Positions 11,024-22,951 of a stretch of 64,000 bases of DNA are shown piece by piece (position 1 is the stretch's first letter; every line of letters starts with the position of its first letter). This stretch comes from Sparassis latifolia (taxonomy: Eukaryota > Basidiomycota > Agaricomycetes > Polyporales > Sparassidaceae). The stretch is taken from assembly GCA_018466975.1 (NCBI GenBank), contig CM031558.1:2790001-2854000 (forward strand). The letters run 5' to 3'. The translations under genes and the position numbers were made by a program. The notes under the pieces were generated by a model that was not told the DNA's origin, did not search any database, and was given only the letters and a program-made list of their open reading frames with translations.

Positions 11024-12639
11024 CGTAGGATGGCGGCGAAGAAGGGATGAGTTGGTGACAGATCGCAAACCTTTGCGAAAGTGTACTCACGCAGTCAAGG
11101 TTCTGTCCTCAGTGTGAGATTTGCTGACGCAGCGCATCTCAAGAGCTTCGCGAAGCTAAAGCGGCACTGATAGTATGTAAACATCTACATCCATAAGGCG
11201 TATAAGACGTACCAATCGACATAAATAACGCAATTGTCAGTGTCAGTATAGCGCGCAGGAAAGATAATTGATCGGTATTCAGGTATTCCAGGAACGTGCC
11301 TCGTCGATAGTCTTGAGCTAAAGGTGAGAGCGTTTGTAGTTCTGCAGAGTCAACATATGGCCGCTTGGTAGGCATTGATCTCCTCCCGTGTGCACAGGCC
11401 ATGCAACTGCTTGTCCATGTCCACCGCGAGGATGTGGGAGGACAGTTAGAGATACTTCAAATTATTTTCACTTTTCTTCATGAGTTCAGATAGACATACT
11501 GCGTTCCAATGTCCGTCGTAGTGCCGCTACTAATGCGCGGGGTGAAACGTTGACAAGCTAAACGTGAACAAGAAACGCGGTGACACAAAATCCAACCTGT
11601 GGAGACATGCTGCGAGTCACAAGCAGATCTTTGAGCAGCGGGAACTTTCGAGTACATATCTACAAGGTTCAAATCTCGTGTAGGGCAACACTGCAGAGTC
11701 CGAAGCGAAATAATTTGAATAAGCGCCTGTAACACGCCGACGGCAAGCGCCCGTCTCAGTTGGGCGCTCCACAAGCGCCTGTCTGCTACTAGTAATTCGT
11801 CTTCAAATCGTTCTCCTGAACAATATCTATACGTATCTCAGGCTGCGATTTTTTTTGCTTCGAAATGACTGGAGCCTGGATTTTTTTTAGGGTGCGGGAT
11901 CATCAAAGTCATATTGAGACACTCTGCGTACCAACCATTCGTAAAATTACGTGACGCAGCGGCAGTGGCAGCATAGTGCCACGGATGATGTTCATATTCA
12001 GCTAACGCCCCGTATCGTGCATTTAGGTGAGTAACTGTTGTTCAACTGCAAAACGACTCGCGTACCTCACCCTAAGTACTTTCAAGTTGAGGTAGAACGG
12101 TCACGAACACATCGCGGAACTTGATCCCAGACTTTCAGGTGCGGCTTGCGCCGATATGAAATGTTCGCATTACCTGATTCCACTCCAGCTCATTCATACC
12201 GCGCTCCACGACTGCGAGAGCATTTACTCGTGTGTCTGTGTAGCCCAGACAATGCTCCTTGCCGAAGAGAACGGGCGGTCGTGCCAGCAAGTCAGTGTTG
12301 AACTTCGAGCAAGAACGTTCTGACTCAGATTAGTGCCATAATTTTGCGATTCTGTAGGTAGCACCAGACCTGTGGTGTTGAAGATATCCCATAGCGATTC
12401 CGCCAAGGCGCTCGTGCTCGAAACAAATTTCTACGAGATTCAGTGGAAACTGTTGCAAGTAGCCGCTTCCTTGGCCTGTTTCGTGGCCGAGGTCTTACGT
12501 TTCTTGGAGACGGCGAAATAACCTGCATCATTCTGTGACATCGTATACTGGCCCGTAACCTTTTTTTTCTCACATGGCTCTCCTTGCCCAGCAAGCAGCT
12601 CTCGCGATATATGATACGAATGATGCTGACAATAGATAT
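11024..12639. other. Intergenic, no supported gene
   Basis: Minus-strand frames at 11139-11402 (MPTKRPYVDSAELQTLSPLA) and 11478-11774 look weakly protein-like, but they have no recognised family and no continuing exon. T-rich runs occur near 11848 and 11882. Nothing else is identified. Confidence 0.35.
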
Positions 12640-13197
12640 ACAGGGTGCAGATCCTGTCACAACCCCGGAAGGTGCATCGTGCGGGTGTTCTATACTTTTA
12701 TGATCTTGAGAAGCGGCATATCCTGGAGCAGATGGTGCCTCCAAGATTATCAACGTTTATCGAACAGAGCCCCGCTAAGTCGAACCTCCACGCGATTTCA
12801 CGTTTACCGGAAGACTTGCTTTTCGACAATTCCAAATATGACGACGAGTCCGGCTGCCAAAGCGTTTGGGAGAATTGCTGGGGGCTTCGGATATGGGATA
12901 TCGGTCTGTCTGTCCCCTTCCATCGATGATTACCAGACTCGCTGATCTGTGTGTAAGTTGTATGCGCACCCCGGACGGTGCGAGAACCTTCGGAAGGGCG
13001 GACAGCTGGTCTTATCAGGCGGTGCTCAACACTTTCGCCCTCCCGTCCGTCTGAGCGTGGACAGACGGAGCTGTAGCGGCTCTGGACGAAGACCAGCTGG
13101 AGGGTTTGAAGATCTGAAGTTGATCGTCAATTCGCGATGCTCAGAGGATATGCCTCTGCTCACACGTACGTTCCTACGACGTCAGTATGGCAAGTAA
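12640..13197 (+). pseudogene. Kinase-like family, fragment D
   Basis: A stretch reading KVHRAGVLYFYDLEKRHILE matches KVHRAGVLYLHDFEERHVLE of the broken copy at 22952 almost residue for residue. It goes on to a decayed metal-binding region and LRIWDIG, equivalent to FRIWDDG. After stops and frame changes the end FLRRQYGK matches the family end (LRPQYGDA at 28207). There is no nucleotide-binding half, no intact DFH, and several breaks, so it is a relic on the strand opposite to its nearest relative. Confidence 0.6.
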
Positions 13198-15308
13198 TGG
13201 ATCCTGCGCCGTACAAGACTTTGCACCATGTATGTGTTGTCAGATCATGTGTAATCTGACTCCTAGATTCTTGTATAGTGGTACCAGGTCCCGATCGGTT
13301 TGTAATTCCGCGGATGCCAAGCGCATCTACCTCGATTTACATTGTGTGCCGGGTCGAACGAGAGCAGGCCGCACGTCATGTGCTATGGATAGTGTGGCTA
13401 ACGCCTCGTCGAACCAGGTACTAGTCGCGCGATCGAGTCAGGCGATCACTGGCGGGTCGGCTCACCCAAATTGAATATCACACCGCCCGGTGAGCCTTTT
13501 GCCGCTGGGTCATGAGAGTATTGAAGAGGGTGTACCACACAACGTCAAAGATACAGATCCAAGATATATCGTTGTGAAATAGGCATCGTACCGGATGGAT
13601 CGCGCCTTGCCCTCGGAAGGTCAGCCTCAGAGTTGAGCCTGCGTCCGGTAACTAGAGCGTACCACCGTTGTCCACAGGGCGTACTACTTGTGTACCAAAC
13701 CAGACATGGGATAGCGGGCTGGCATATGCATAGCAGACGTATCGCGCTTTGGTCTTGGCAAGCGAGACTCGGAGCCGCGACTGGACCCACTAGTAACATC
13801 CTGCTGAATCGCTGAGTTTGGGCGACGATCCGCAGGAGCCTAAAACAAAGACTGTTAGGTCGAGGTATAGTCCAGTGAGCTGACGAAACACGGCGAGACA
13901 TAGCGGTGCCAACTTCTTCAATCTGACCCCAGGATCAAAACGCCCACACCAGCCTTTCGACTTTCCATGGTCTGGGTCATATTCTCGAATCGATGCGTCA
14001 GCCAGAGGTGTCTGCAGCAGCGCAGAGCTCGCCGGAGAGTCTCTGATAAACCAATCAAAGATATCCTCGATCCACTATCGTGTGAGGTGCAACGTAGACG
14101 TGGATATCCTCATCTGCGCCCTTCAGTTCAGACTTTCGTGTCCCTCGGCGTCATCGACCCTTCACCTTCAAGTTGGAACACTTCTAGAGTTTGCTTATCA
14201 CTCCAGCCGTGGAGCCGTCCGTGCACAGTGGGACGAACACACGACTAGAGTGTCAGTCTGCCCTTGGCAGACTAACCATCCCTCGCGCCTCTATGAGTCG
14301 CGTGCGTCCGCAGTTCGGACGAGCCATCAACTACTGCGAGGTACTCCTTCAACGCACAGGTACTCGCTGGCAGCAGTGCAACCCAGGCATGCCGCAAACC
14401 TGACCTCTTCGCAGTTAGTCCTCGTACCAGGTCGAACGCGAGCACTCACCATGGCCAAGAATAGCACGTCCAGCGTCGCCTGAGAACCCATCCTGCGCTG
14501 CGACAACCCCCGACGCTCAGACATGTTTCACATCATTCAAGCACTGTCACCCCGGGCTTTGGTCTGTCAGCGAGCGCGACGGATCTGGATCTGCGCCGGA
14601 GAGGGGTACCAGATGCAGATGCAGATTATAGCAGATACAGGAGAAACATTAATATTTGTAGTGCGCGTCAGCAGCGACCCTCGAGATAACGATCGACGCA
14701 GACTCCGCCCGCCTCGCTGACGTCGTGCGGACGAATCGCGCGCCACGCACTCGGGCGTCGGCCTCGGAGCCGTCACCGACGTGCGAACACGCATCACTTG
14801 CAAGTGACCGTAAAGCAGTGCAAAGTGCTAAAATTCGGACGAAGTCTGTAATTACCGCACTACCCAACGACCATAACCCGACGCACGACCCAGCAGGCTC
14901 CAAAGTTCGGACATGTACCCGACATAACTTATAAAAAAACACAATATACACACAACGGAGCCAACAACACATACACACGCAGAGGCGGCGAAACACGTAC
15001 ACAAAGACGACCTACAAGCGACGATACTCGAAACAGAGCGGGAACAGACAGAACATGAGCAGAACGGACGTGTATGCGTGAGACCGGAGACGGGGTCGGA
15101 GTCGGGGGGGTGGGGATGGTCGAACGATGAGATGAGATGCTACACATAGACGACACGAGCCAGGGACGGGCAAGCGAGAGCGCCGAGAACAAGTCGGCGC
15201 GGGCATAACGCGCACAGGAGGGTATAGCAAAATCAACGAAACAATTTTGCAAAGTATTCAGGGAGGGAGAGAGGAAAAATCGTGGACACAACGAGAACCA
15301 AGCACCGC
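13198..15308. other. Long CpG-rich stretch with no recognised gene
   Basis: Many medium-length frames are open on both strands because the DNA is GC-rich, but none shows a recognisable domain, a start with good context or continuing exons. From about 14990 onwards it is the 3' flank of the PPS1-type gene. Confidence 0.4.
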
Positions 15309-18300
15309 TCAGTGGAGGTACTTCTCATTGAGCGCGTGCACCTCCTTCGCGAGATACGGCCAGTTGAGCGCACGCGCCAGCTCCGCGCGCAACCGATCCG
15401 GGTCCTCTCCCGCACGCTCCCGCGCCAACTTGACCTCCCACCCGAGCAGGTTATACAACAACCGCATATTCGGCTGGATAAGCACGCTCAGGCGGCGCGA
15501 GCGCACGATCAGGTACGCATCCACCAGCGGCAGGTTCAGGTGCTTCATCACATACGCGATCTGCACCAGCAGCCCCCATCCTTCAGCTCCACCATCCACC
15601 AACAAAGACAAGGAGAACGAAGAAACTCACAGTGACCGTCGCAGAGCGCGACACCCCCACCCGACAATGCACGAGCACCTTTCCCCCCTCCTCCCGCGCG
15701 CGGTCGATCCACTGGCAGATCGGCTCCAGCTGCGGCTCCAGCGTATCGATGCCGTCGTCGCACACGCCCTTGATGTCGAGCACCTTGATCCGGCCCTCGC
15801 GCTCCTCGATCCACAGCGAGCCGTGCCCACCCGGGCCCTTACCCGGCACGAAGTGCGCCCCCGAGGACGGAGCGCTGCACACCGGCGACGACGCGGACGC
15901 TTCGAGGTTCGGCGGCGGGACAAGCGCGCACTCGCCGACAGAGACGACATGCGTGATCCCCAGAGCATGCAGCATAAACACGTTCGACGCGTGGTTCCTA
16001 ACATCACCACGTCGTCAGCATGACATCACGAAACGTCGCGAAGAACAAAGACGCACAGGTTCCCGAGGTACAAAAACGGCAGCACCCTGCTCGGGAAACT
16101 CCCCTCGAACCGAGGGTCGTCAGAACCAGAGATGGTGATCACCCGCAGAAGGCGAGATCGGAAGCGGGAGCGTACTCGCTCGCGGCCGACCCAAATGGCT
16201 CTGAGACGACCCACCGGGTACGAGCGCACCCGCATCAGACTCGGACATCGCACGCAACAAATGGCGTCCATGGCCTGGCGAGTGAGTCGCCTGCCCGGCC
16301 GTCACAATCGACAGCGCAGACTGTGGAGGGTCTTGCGCAGGTGCAGGCGCGAACGACACCGACAGGCCCGCAGGACGCGAACCCTCCTCTCCAGCCTTGC
16401 AGTTCTGTACGTTCCCCCCGGTAGTCGGACTCTCGCACTGCCGACCGCCCAACAAACCCGTCCGCGCCCTCGCATCCCTCGCAGCCCTATCCTTCTCCAG
16501 CCGCTGCTCCACTCGCCGCAGCACGCTCAGATCGTTGGGGTACACAAAAAACGACCGCCGCTTCTCCACCTGCAGCACGAGGTACGCCTCAGGCAGCGAG
16601 ATCCCGCGGAGCGCCATCAGCAGACACAGCGCAAGCACAGAAGACTCCGTGTACCCATCTGCAGAATATATCAGTATCTTCAACGGACGCGTGCGCAGCT
16701 CCATCGGCGCAATCGGTCCTTGCGAGGAAGAGGCGGACGGATGCCGAGAAGTGGGCGCAGTCGAAGGAGACGAGTGACCATCGGATGACGAAGAAGAGGT
16801 GGATGGCGACGGCGAGGACGGGAGGAACGTCGCGGACGTCGACCGCACGCGCGTATACGCCGCAGCAGGTTCGTCCTTGTCGAAGAAAGACTTCGGAAAC
16901 GCACTCGGCGGCGGGAGCGAGCTCGGCCCAAAAGCAGGCGGCACCGACGTCTGGACGTGGAGGGGTATGAACGACGGCGGACGCGGATTCAGTTGTTCAC
17001 GCGCAGCGCCGCGGGGTATGCGAGTGGCGGGCTGTATCATGCGCTCTATAAAGGCAAGGAAGGGAATCAGCGTAGCAAGCGTGGTAGGCGACGACGGCGG
17101 GGAGCTGGGGAACGGCAGGTGCACGACCGCCGCAGCGCTGGGTGGCGGACGCGGTGGTATCGACTTCGACTCCTCGTCACCACCATCCAAGTCCATCTTG
17201 ACATCTTGACCACCACGCTCCTCCTGGGCAAGACACCGGGCGATCCACCGTCTCTCTAGCGCAGCAACATGCTCCTCCGCCGCCCGCACATGCGCCGTAC
17301 TCGGGAAGGGCGCAAAGTCGTGGCACTCGATGCAGATATCGAAGCCCTTCCCATTCGCCGGATCGTTGTCCCCGCGCCAGTCCCAATCGTCCTCATCATC
17401 CTCCATCGCAGCCGAGCGCACCCGCAGCCGCCTATCGGGGGGAAGTGGCACGTCGTTCGAGTTGCCGAGGAACACCTGCCCAAGCGCGGGCTCCCACACA
17501 CTAGCCGGCGTCGACCCACACACCGTCTCCGGATCCCAAGTCTCCAGCGCAACCCCCTCCTCCTCCTCCGGCGCGACCGACACAATCTCGCTCGCCTGCG
17601 TCAGATCCCGCATCTCTTCCTTCTCGCGCCGCGTAAAGTCGACCGTGTTCGCGCGCAGCTGGGCCGGTTTCCCCTGCCGCGAGTCCCCATGAGCGTGCGC
17701 ATCCGTCCCGTCCGTATGCGCGTCCGTCGGTCCCTGCTCTAGCCGCATGATCGCATGCGGAACCGCCCGCGCGAGCTCCGCTGGCCCCGCCTCCAGCACG
17801 AAAACATTGTACCCTACCCCAGGGTCCGCCCCTGTATGCGCCGTCCGCGCAGCCCGCTTCGCCTCCACCGCCGACGCAAACCGCTCCGCGACCGTCGCGG
17901 CGTGTCGCGTGTTCCCATACGGCGAATACACGATGATATCCGACAGGGCCGCATAGATCGGCTGCAAACGCATTCATCAGCACAGGTCAACGATGATTCG
18001 ACAAGGGAGAGAGGGGCTGGAATGACGATAACGGGGCAGCCTAATCCGCTCACGAGGACCAAAGCTAAAGCGAAGAGGCCGTCACGAGGCAGTACACGCG
18101 TCCAACAGACGAGCGAGGATGCGCCGCGTTCGCATGATACGACGAGCGAAGCTGCGCATGATGCGGCGAGCGAGCAGCAGTCGTCGATAACGCAGATGAG
18201 AGCCCAGGCCCACAGACCATCGCAACACCCCGGATTCCTCAGCCCCGCGCTAACGCTAGGCCACCTGAAACCGGGGTGGACGGCAGGCAGAGCAATGAGA

Positions 18301-20140
18301 AGACGCGATAACACGTCGTAACACGAGGCGATGACCGACCACGAAAGTGTCCCGAGCCTCGGCGCGTCAGAGCCAAAAGCAAGCGCAAAAGGGCGAAGAC
18401 ACCGCACACATCCATCTTCCGGACGGACTGCGCAGAAACACAGACGAAAGGCGTGGACTGGGTCTCGCCTGACCCTGATAGAGGACGTGTAGAACCGGAG
18501 CAGGAGAATTGGAGATAGGAGACAGTCGCAAAATTTAAGAGAGAAGTATCGTCTGTCCCCAGATTCGAAGCACGGAGCACTTATCAATGCACAACCAAAT
18601 CTAACACCGGGATAACAAGGAAAGGAAGGGTCTGCCTTGGACCGATCCCCGCGTACGAAACAACACAGCGCGACTCCGCGCACACAACGCGGACTGAAAT
18701 AAGCTCAGACGCTCGTAGAACCGCGACCAAGCATATCCCGCCAACAGCACCTCAACACACACACGCAAGATCCCGTTCGCGCATCGACTCCTCCGCAAGC
18801 ATCAAAAGCACCCAAACTACGCACAAAGGCACACGCCAAGCACACCACCTCAACACACAACACGCAAGATCCCGTTCGCGCATCCAAACTACGCAACAAA
18901 GGCACACCCAGTCGCGAGCCAACCTCCCGGGGTCCCCCCGCTGATAGCCGGACGCATACGCACCAGCGGAAGCAGATCCCAACGGCCCAGCCCCGAAGCT
19001 CGTAACGTTATGTGAACGCAGGCCGGGTCGAGCCCAACTCACAGCGGGCTGACAGAGCAACCGTCGCGCAACCGTAGCGCGACGAGGTGCCCGCGCATAC
19101 AGCCCGCGTGAAAAAGGAAGGGAGGGCTGGGAAAGACGAAGGGGGGAGAACCCGAAGCTCGTAACGTTAGCAGGCCGGGTGAAGCCTCGGCACAGCGGGC
19201 TGACAGAGCAACCATCGCGAAACCGTAGCAGCGCGTCGTCGCCGACGAGCTCGATACCAAGGTGCCCGCGCATACACTCGCGTGAAAGGAAGAGAGGGCC
19301 ACGAAAGACGCGGGGGCAGAATGGAGAGCGGGGTAGGGGAGAGACACTCACCGCCTGTATCCCGAAATTCCGCAGGCTAATCCCAGCCGGCACCTTCGGC
19401 TCCACGAACGCATACGACGACTTGCCATACAGGTCGACGTCGGCCCTGAGCAGCTCGCGGGGGCGGAAGGACGACGTCAGCATCGCGGGAGGGGGTTTCG
19501 GGGTCGGCGTCGGGGTGGGGCCGGAGGCGGGCACGACGTGCACTCTAAGCAGCGGGGGGGCGGCGACGGGCGAGACGGCGGCCTTCGCCTTGGCGGGGGG
19601 GAGCGCGTGCGGCGGTGGGCAGCCCGTGACGACAGGCCCGGCGAGGGTGGGGTCGCGCGCGACGCTGTCGTCGTCGATGTCCATGGGACCTACGGACTCG
19701 GAGTCGAAGGAGGACTCCGGAGTAGTCGTCGTCGTCGAGCTCGTCGATGTCCTCGGCGTCGACGTCGTCGGCGTCGTCGGCGTCTGCAGCGACCCAGACG
19801 AGGCCGCGAAAGCGCGGGATGGGGGTGGAGTTGTGGGGGCGGTGAAGAAGGCGTTCTGCTGGGCGTTGTCGCCCTCGAGGCCGTGGAGGAAGGGGAAGAG
19901 GACGTGGTCGGGGGCGTGGGTGGTGAGGTACCGCAGGTGCACGTCGGCGAAGCGGTCGGCGTCGAGCACGCGGATGGGCTGGTGTTGGTAGCGGAGGATT
20001 GGGGGCGAGTTGTAACCCTCGAGGAAGGGGTAGGGCACGCGGGTGGGCTGGGGTGGTGGCGGGCGGTGGTGGAGGACGGGGAGGGCGTCGAGGAAGCCGT
20101 CGGGGTAGGCGAGGCCGTGGACGTCGTCGACGTTGGTCAT
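15309..20140 (-). CDS. PPS1: Dual-specificity protein phosphatase, PPS1 type
   Basis: Minus strand. Exon 1 (20140-19352) starts MTNVDDVHG and holds HVLFPFLHGLEGDNAQQNAF, then Ser/Thr/Pro-rich low complexity, and ends NFGIQ. After a 1.39-kb intron (19351-17962) exon 2 resumes PIYAALSDIIVYSPYG, a junction typical of PPS1 homologues. ILIYSADGYTESSVLALCLL resembles a second, degenerate phosphatase loop. The true catalytic domain is near the C-terminus: FLYLGNL, GITHVVSVGE, the general-acid region VLDIKGVCDDG, and the CX5R loop VHCRVGVSRSATVT, followed by the last exon ending in LNEKYLH. It removes phosphate from Tyr and Ser/Thr; yeast Pps1 acts in cell-cycle and DNA-replication control. Between the exon-2 frame (through PISPSAG) and VITISGSDDPRFEG the frame shifts by one, so a short intron or a frameshift lies near 16120-16260. 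About 1,040 residues. Confidence 0.82.
18751..18910. repeat. Imperfect direct repeat inside the PPS1 intron (unit about 98 bp)
   Basis: A unit containing CGCAAGATCCCGTTCGCGCA occurs at about 18773 and again at about 18862. In both copies it is followed by similar text (CCAAACTACGCA then AAAGGCACAC). It lies wholly inside the large first intron of the PPS1-type gene. Confidence 0.6.
18992..19290. repeat. Tandem duplication inside the PPS1 intron (period about 159 bp)
   Basis: CCCGAAGCTCGTAACGTTA occurs at 18992 and at 19151. Both copies continue with GCAGGCCGGGT, CACAGCGGGCTGACAGAGCA, then GAGGTGCCCGCGCATACA or AAGGTGCCCGCGCATACA. The copies differ by small indels and substitutions, so the duplication is not a recent assembly artefact. 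Confidence 0.75.
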
Positions 20141-20195
20141 CGTCGTCGTCGTTGTCGTCGTCGCCGTCGTCGTCGTCGTCGTCGCAGTCGTTGAA
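20137..20195. repeat. CGT/ACG trinucleotide repeat at the PPS1 start
   Basis: A run of CGTCGT units with a few TTG and GCC interruptions lies directly before the chosen ATG at 20140. On the minus strand it would read as Thr/Ala codons if translation began upstream, so it decides between the start at 20140 and an earlier one; I place it in the leader. A related CGT-rich tract at 19720-19795 encodes the Ser/Thr-rich segment of exon 1. Confidence 0.7.
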
Positions 20196-22951
20196 GAGGG
20201 AGAGCTCGTGGTGGTGTGATTGAAGTGCTGAGCGCCAGGTCGCGACGCGCTTCCGGGGACGGGCGAACACGATCTGAGATCTGACAGTAGTTCTCCAGCC
20301 TCCTGGAATGTTCCACAGCGGCCGCGTACGGCTGGCGTGCTCTGAGACTCGCACAGAGAGCAGAGGCAGCGCCCCATGACCCGCTCGCCCCTCTCGGTGC
20401 GCCTCCAATCAGCAGCCTCCGATCGCCGTCGCACCCTAATTCTGGGCCCGCTTTCTCGGCGCGGCCTTTCCTGTTTCGGCCAGCCGCCCGCCTATCACGC
20501 GCCCAGCCACCGCGCCACGACTCTCGCGCCATCCTCCGTCACCGCCCTCTCTCTTCCTCTCCTGCTCATTCACCGCCGCCGTTTTCGGCGTTTTTTCCTC
20601 TTTTTTTTCTGGTTTGTTTTTCCAGCTCGCGGAAACCGGGATCCTCCGCCGCTTCCGAAGCTCGCTTCCTTCCTCAAACACTGACGCTTCTTCTCTCTTG
20701 TCAATTTGAGCTCCGTTCCTGTCTATTCTGAGCGCGGAACTGTCCATCCGTGCTGATCAGGAGGGGGGCTCTCCACTCCCAGACACCTGACTTCCCTTCT
20801 CTGGCTGCTCCCGCTGGCACCCTCGCTGCCACACCCGGCATGCCGTATCGCCCTACTACTTCCACATCTCCAGATAGGCTTGCTTCCTCGCGCGATAAGC
20901 ACACCTTTCCACCGCGCCAGAGACGCGGAAGCTACAGCCTTCTTCTCACATCGCTATCGGAAGTACTGCTTTTGCTGTGCTGCGGGACACCCATACGCGG
21001 AGGGGGTTTCCATACCTTGCGCACGGGAGCTGCGGGGTGATGTGTGCGACGGTGACGGTGCGCTTTCTTGGCACTTAATATCACAACGGTCGAGGCCCCA
21101 GCTGCAGTGTTATGGTCGCTGATGGCTACACTTACGTTGACTGGTGTGATGTGCAATTCGCGTCACCGTCAGCGGCACTCACGCGCGGACGTGCTCTCAC
21201 GCCGCCGTTCCTGTTCGCCTTATCCTGGAAGGCTGGTGTCCTTACGCTGCTACGCATGACAGTTCCTGTACAACTTGTCTCGCTTTGTGTCGATTCGTCG
21301 TCATCGTTCCAGGGTTCTCTAGTGTGGATACTTGATTCTGTTGAGCAACCTCAAAAGAGCGAGGAACCTGTACGGGAACCGGGTTTCTGAACCAGCCCTG
21401 ACTGCACCCATCTACGTAGCCGCCCGCCCACCGGCCCACCGTTCGCAAACCGACTGGCGGGGAACGGTCGCCCGGCCGGAGGCGCAGAAACGCACCGAGT
21501 GTCTGTTGCGGCCTTCTCGCTCTTAAAGCTTAAACTTCGGGGTTCCCATGCTCGATAGAGTCGTGCGTTCTCTGCTTCACAGACTCGTCCCACCCCGCAT
21601 GGCGGTGGGAGTGCGGACTTGGATAGGCACGGGCGTGGAGCAGCGAACCGATATACTGATACCGCAGCAGCAGTCACCCGCGGCGAACCGAACTCGTTCT
21701 GTGATCATGATGGGAGGTCGCTCCAGATGTGCCCCGCAACGTCAGCTTCTGCTCCTCGCGATCGCGCCCGCCCGCCTCTCTTCACGCCGCACGCTCCTCC
21801 GCACACCGATCCTCCCCCGCAGCCGCCAAGTGGAGCGCCGCAGTTAATCGGAATCGGACAGCGCACGTAATTAAATAAAGTACACCTCCCGCCTGGGATC
21901 CCCCGCCGGGCGCGAATATCAATTTCGACTGTACGATCAACGACTTCACGTATCGATCTGCGCCTCGAGGCTCGGGCGCCCTTCACACATGTTGCCGCCG
22001 GGTGCTCGCTAGGTGCCCTGCAGGAGCCGGGCGCGCGGTCTTGCACTTGTTCTCTGACGCGCTCTCTCCAGCTGTCCGACCTGTACCCAACACACCGTAA
22101 CTGATTCCGCACGCGCCGACGCCCGCTGTGCATGTAGCTTGTGAACATGTGCCCACGCATTTTCGGGGCTGGGAGTGCATATATTGACGCACTGTGTACT
22201 CACAGGTAACTCTGGCGACGGCCGACTCGATATCCGACGCCATCTCTGACCCTGCTTCACGTATCTGGCTGCCTCATCATAGTGCGGCTACGATACTATG
22301 TCCCAGCGTCTGATATTATAGCGCGCGATTTTGGGTCGTCCTGTTACGTCCCGCGGCGGATACGTGCGTCGGTCGGACTGGCATGAAGCGTGTACTATAC
22401 CGGCTGTGCCCCTCCCGACGGTCTACGCTCTGCGGCATGCACTGGTCGAGGAGGATGTCCCGTAAGCTCTCCGTGGTGGTATGCATCGATCTCTGCATGG
22501 ATAATATATATAATTAGGTCGGCGCGATTCAGTTGGGTCGCGACGTTTCGCGCCATACACAGGCACACTCTGCGCGACTCTGACCTGGGGCGGGGGCGGA
22601 GCACTACGCACAGAGACTGGCTAGAGACCACTAGTGCCCGGAGTCCGAGCCTAACGTTGTACGCGCGCCGCGCGATCCACCCGCCATCCGCCGCGAATGT
22701 CGGTCGTGTCTGTAGCGGGCGGCCCCTCTCCCCAATATCCGGGCCTAAGATCGTGCGCGCGGTTCATGGCCGGCGGCGACGAAGTTAGGCCGCGCGGGAT
22801 GGTGTGAGGGATCCGTCCTTGGCAGAGCCGGCCCGCCCTCGATCTACCGGCAGGGCGGGTGAGAGCTCTCGGGCACGGCCGGCATGACGTCTGATGCTAC
22901 CCTGTATTGCGCACCATCAAATGGCCCCGCTTAATACTAAATACATGCAGG
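20196..22951. other. CpG-rich intergenic region upstream of PPS1
   Basis: The first few hundred bases should hold the PPS1 promoter (minus strand). A T/C-rich tract lies at 20575-20632 on the plus strand. The remainder, especially 21400-22880, is rich in CG dinucleotides and open frames on both strands, but I recognise no protein. Confidence 0.4.

Noticed and set aside
12574..12945. 123-codon plus-strand frame as a separate gene
   Set aside because: It overlaps fragment D of the kinase-like family in another frame; only the +3-shifted frame shows homology.
15247..18321. Long plus-strand frames opposite the PPS1-type gene (258, 218 and 188 codons)
   Set aside because: Arg/Pro-rich antisense shadows of GC-rich coding DNA; the minus strand has the recognised domains and introns.
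19179..20223. Plus-strand Gly/Arg-rich frames around 19.2-20.2 kb
   Set aside because: Antisense of the CGT-repeat-rich first exon of PPS1; composition is driven by the repeats.
18752..20434. A single 560-codon exon for the PPS1 N-terminus with a start at 20434
   Set aside because: The part below 19352 is intron (clear GTGAGT donor after NFGIQ and acceptor before PIYAAL), and the part above 20140 is a trinucleotide repeat and leader.
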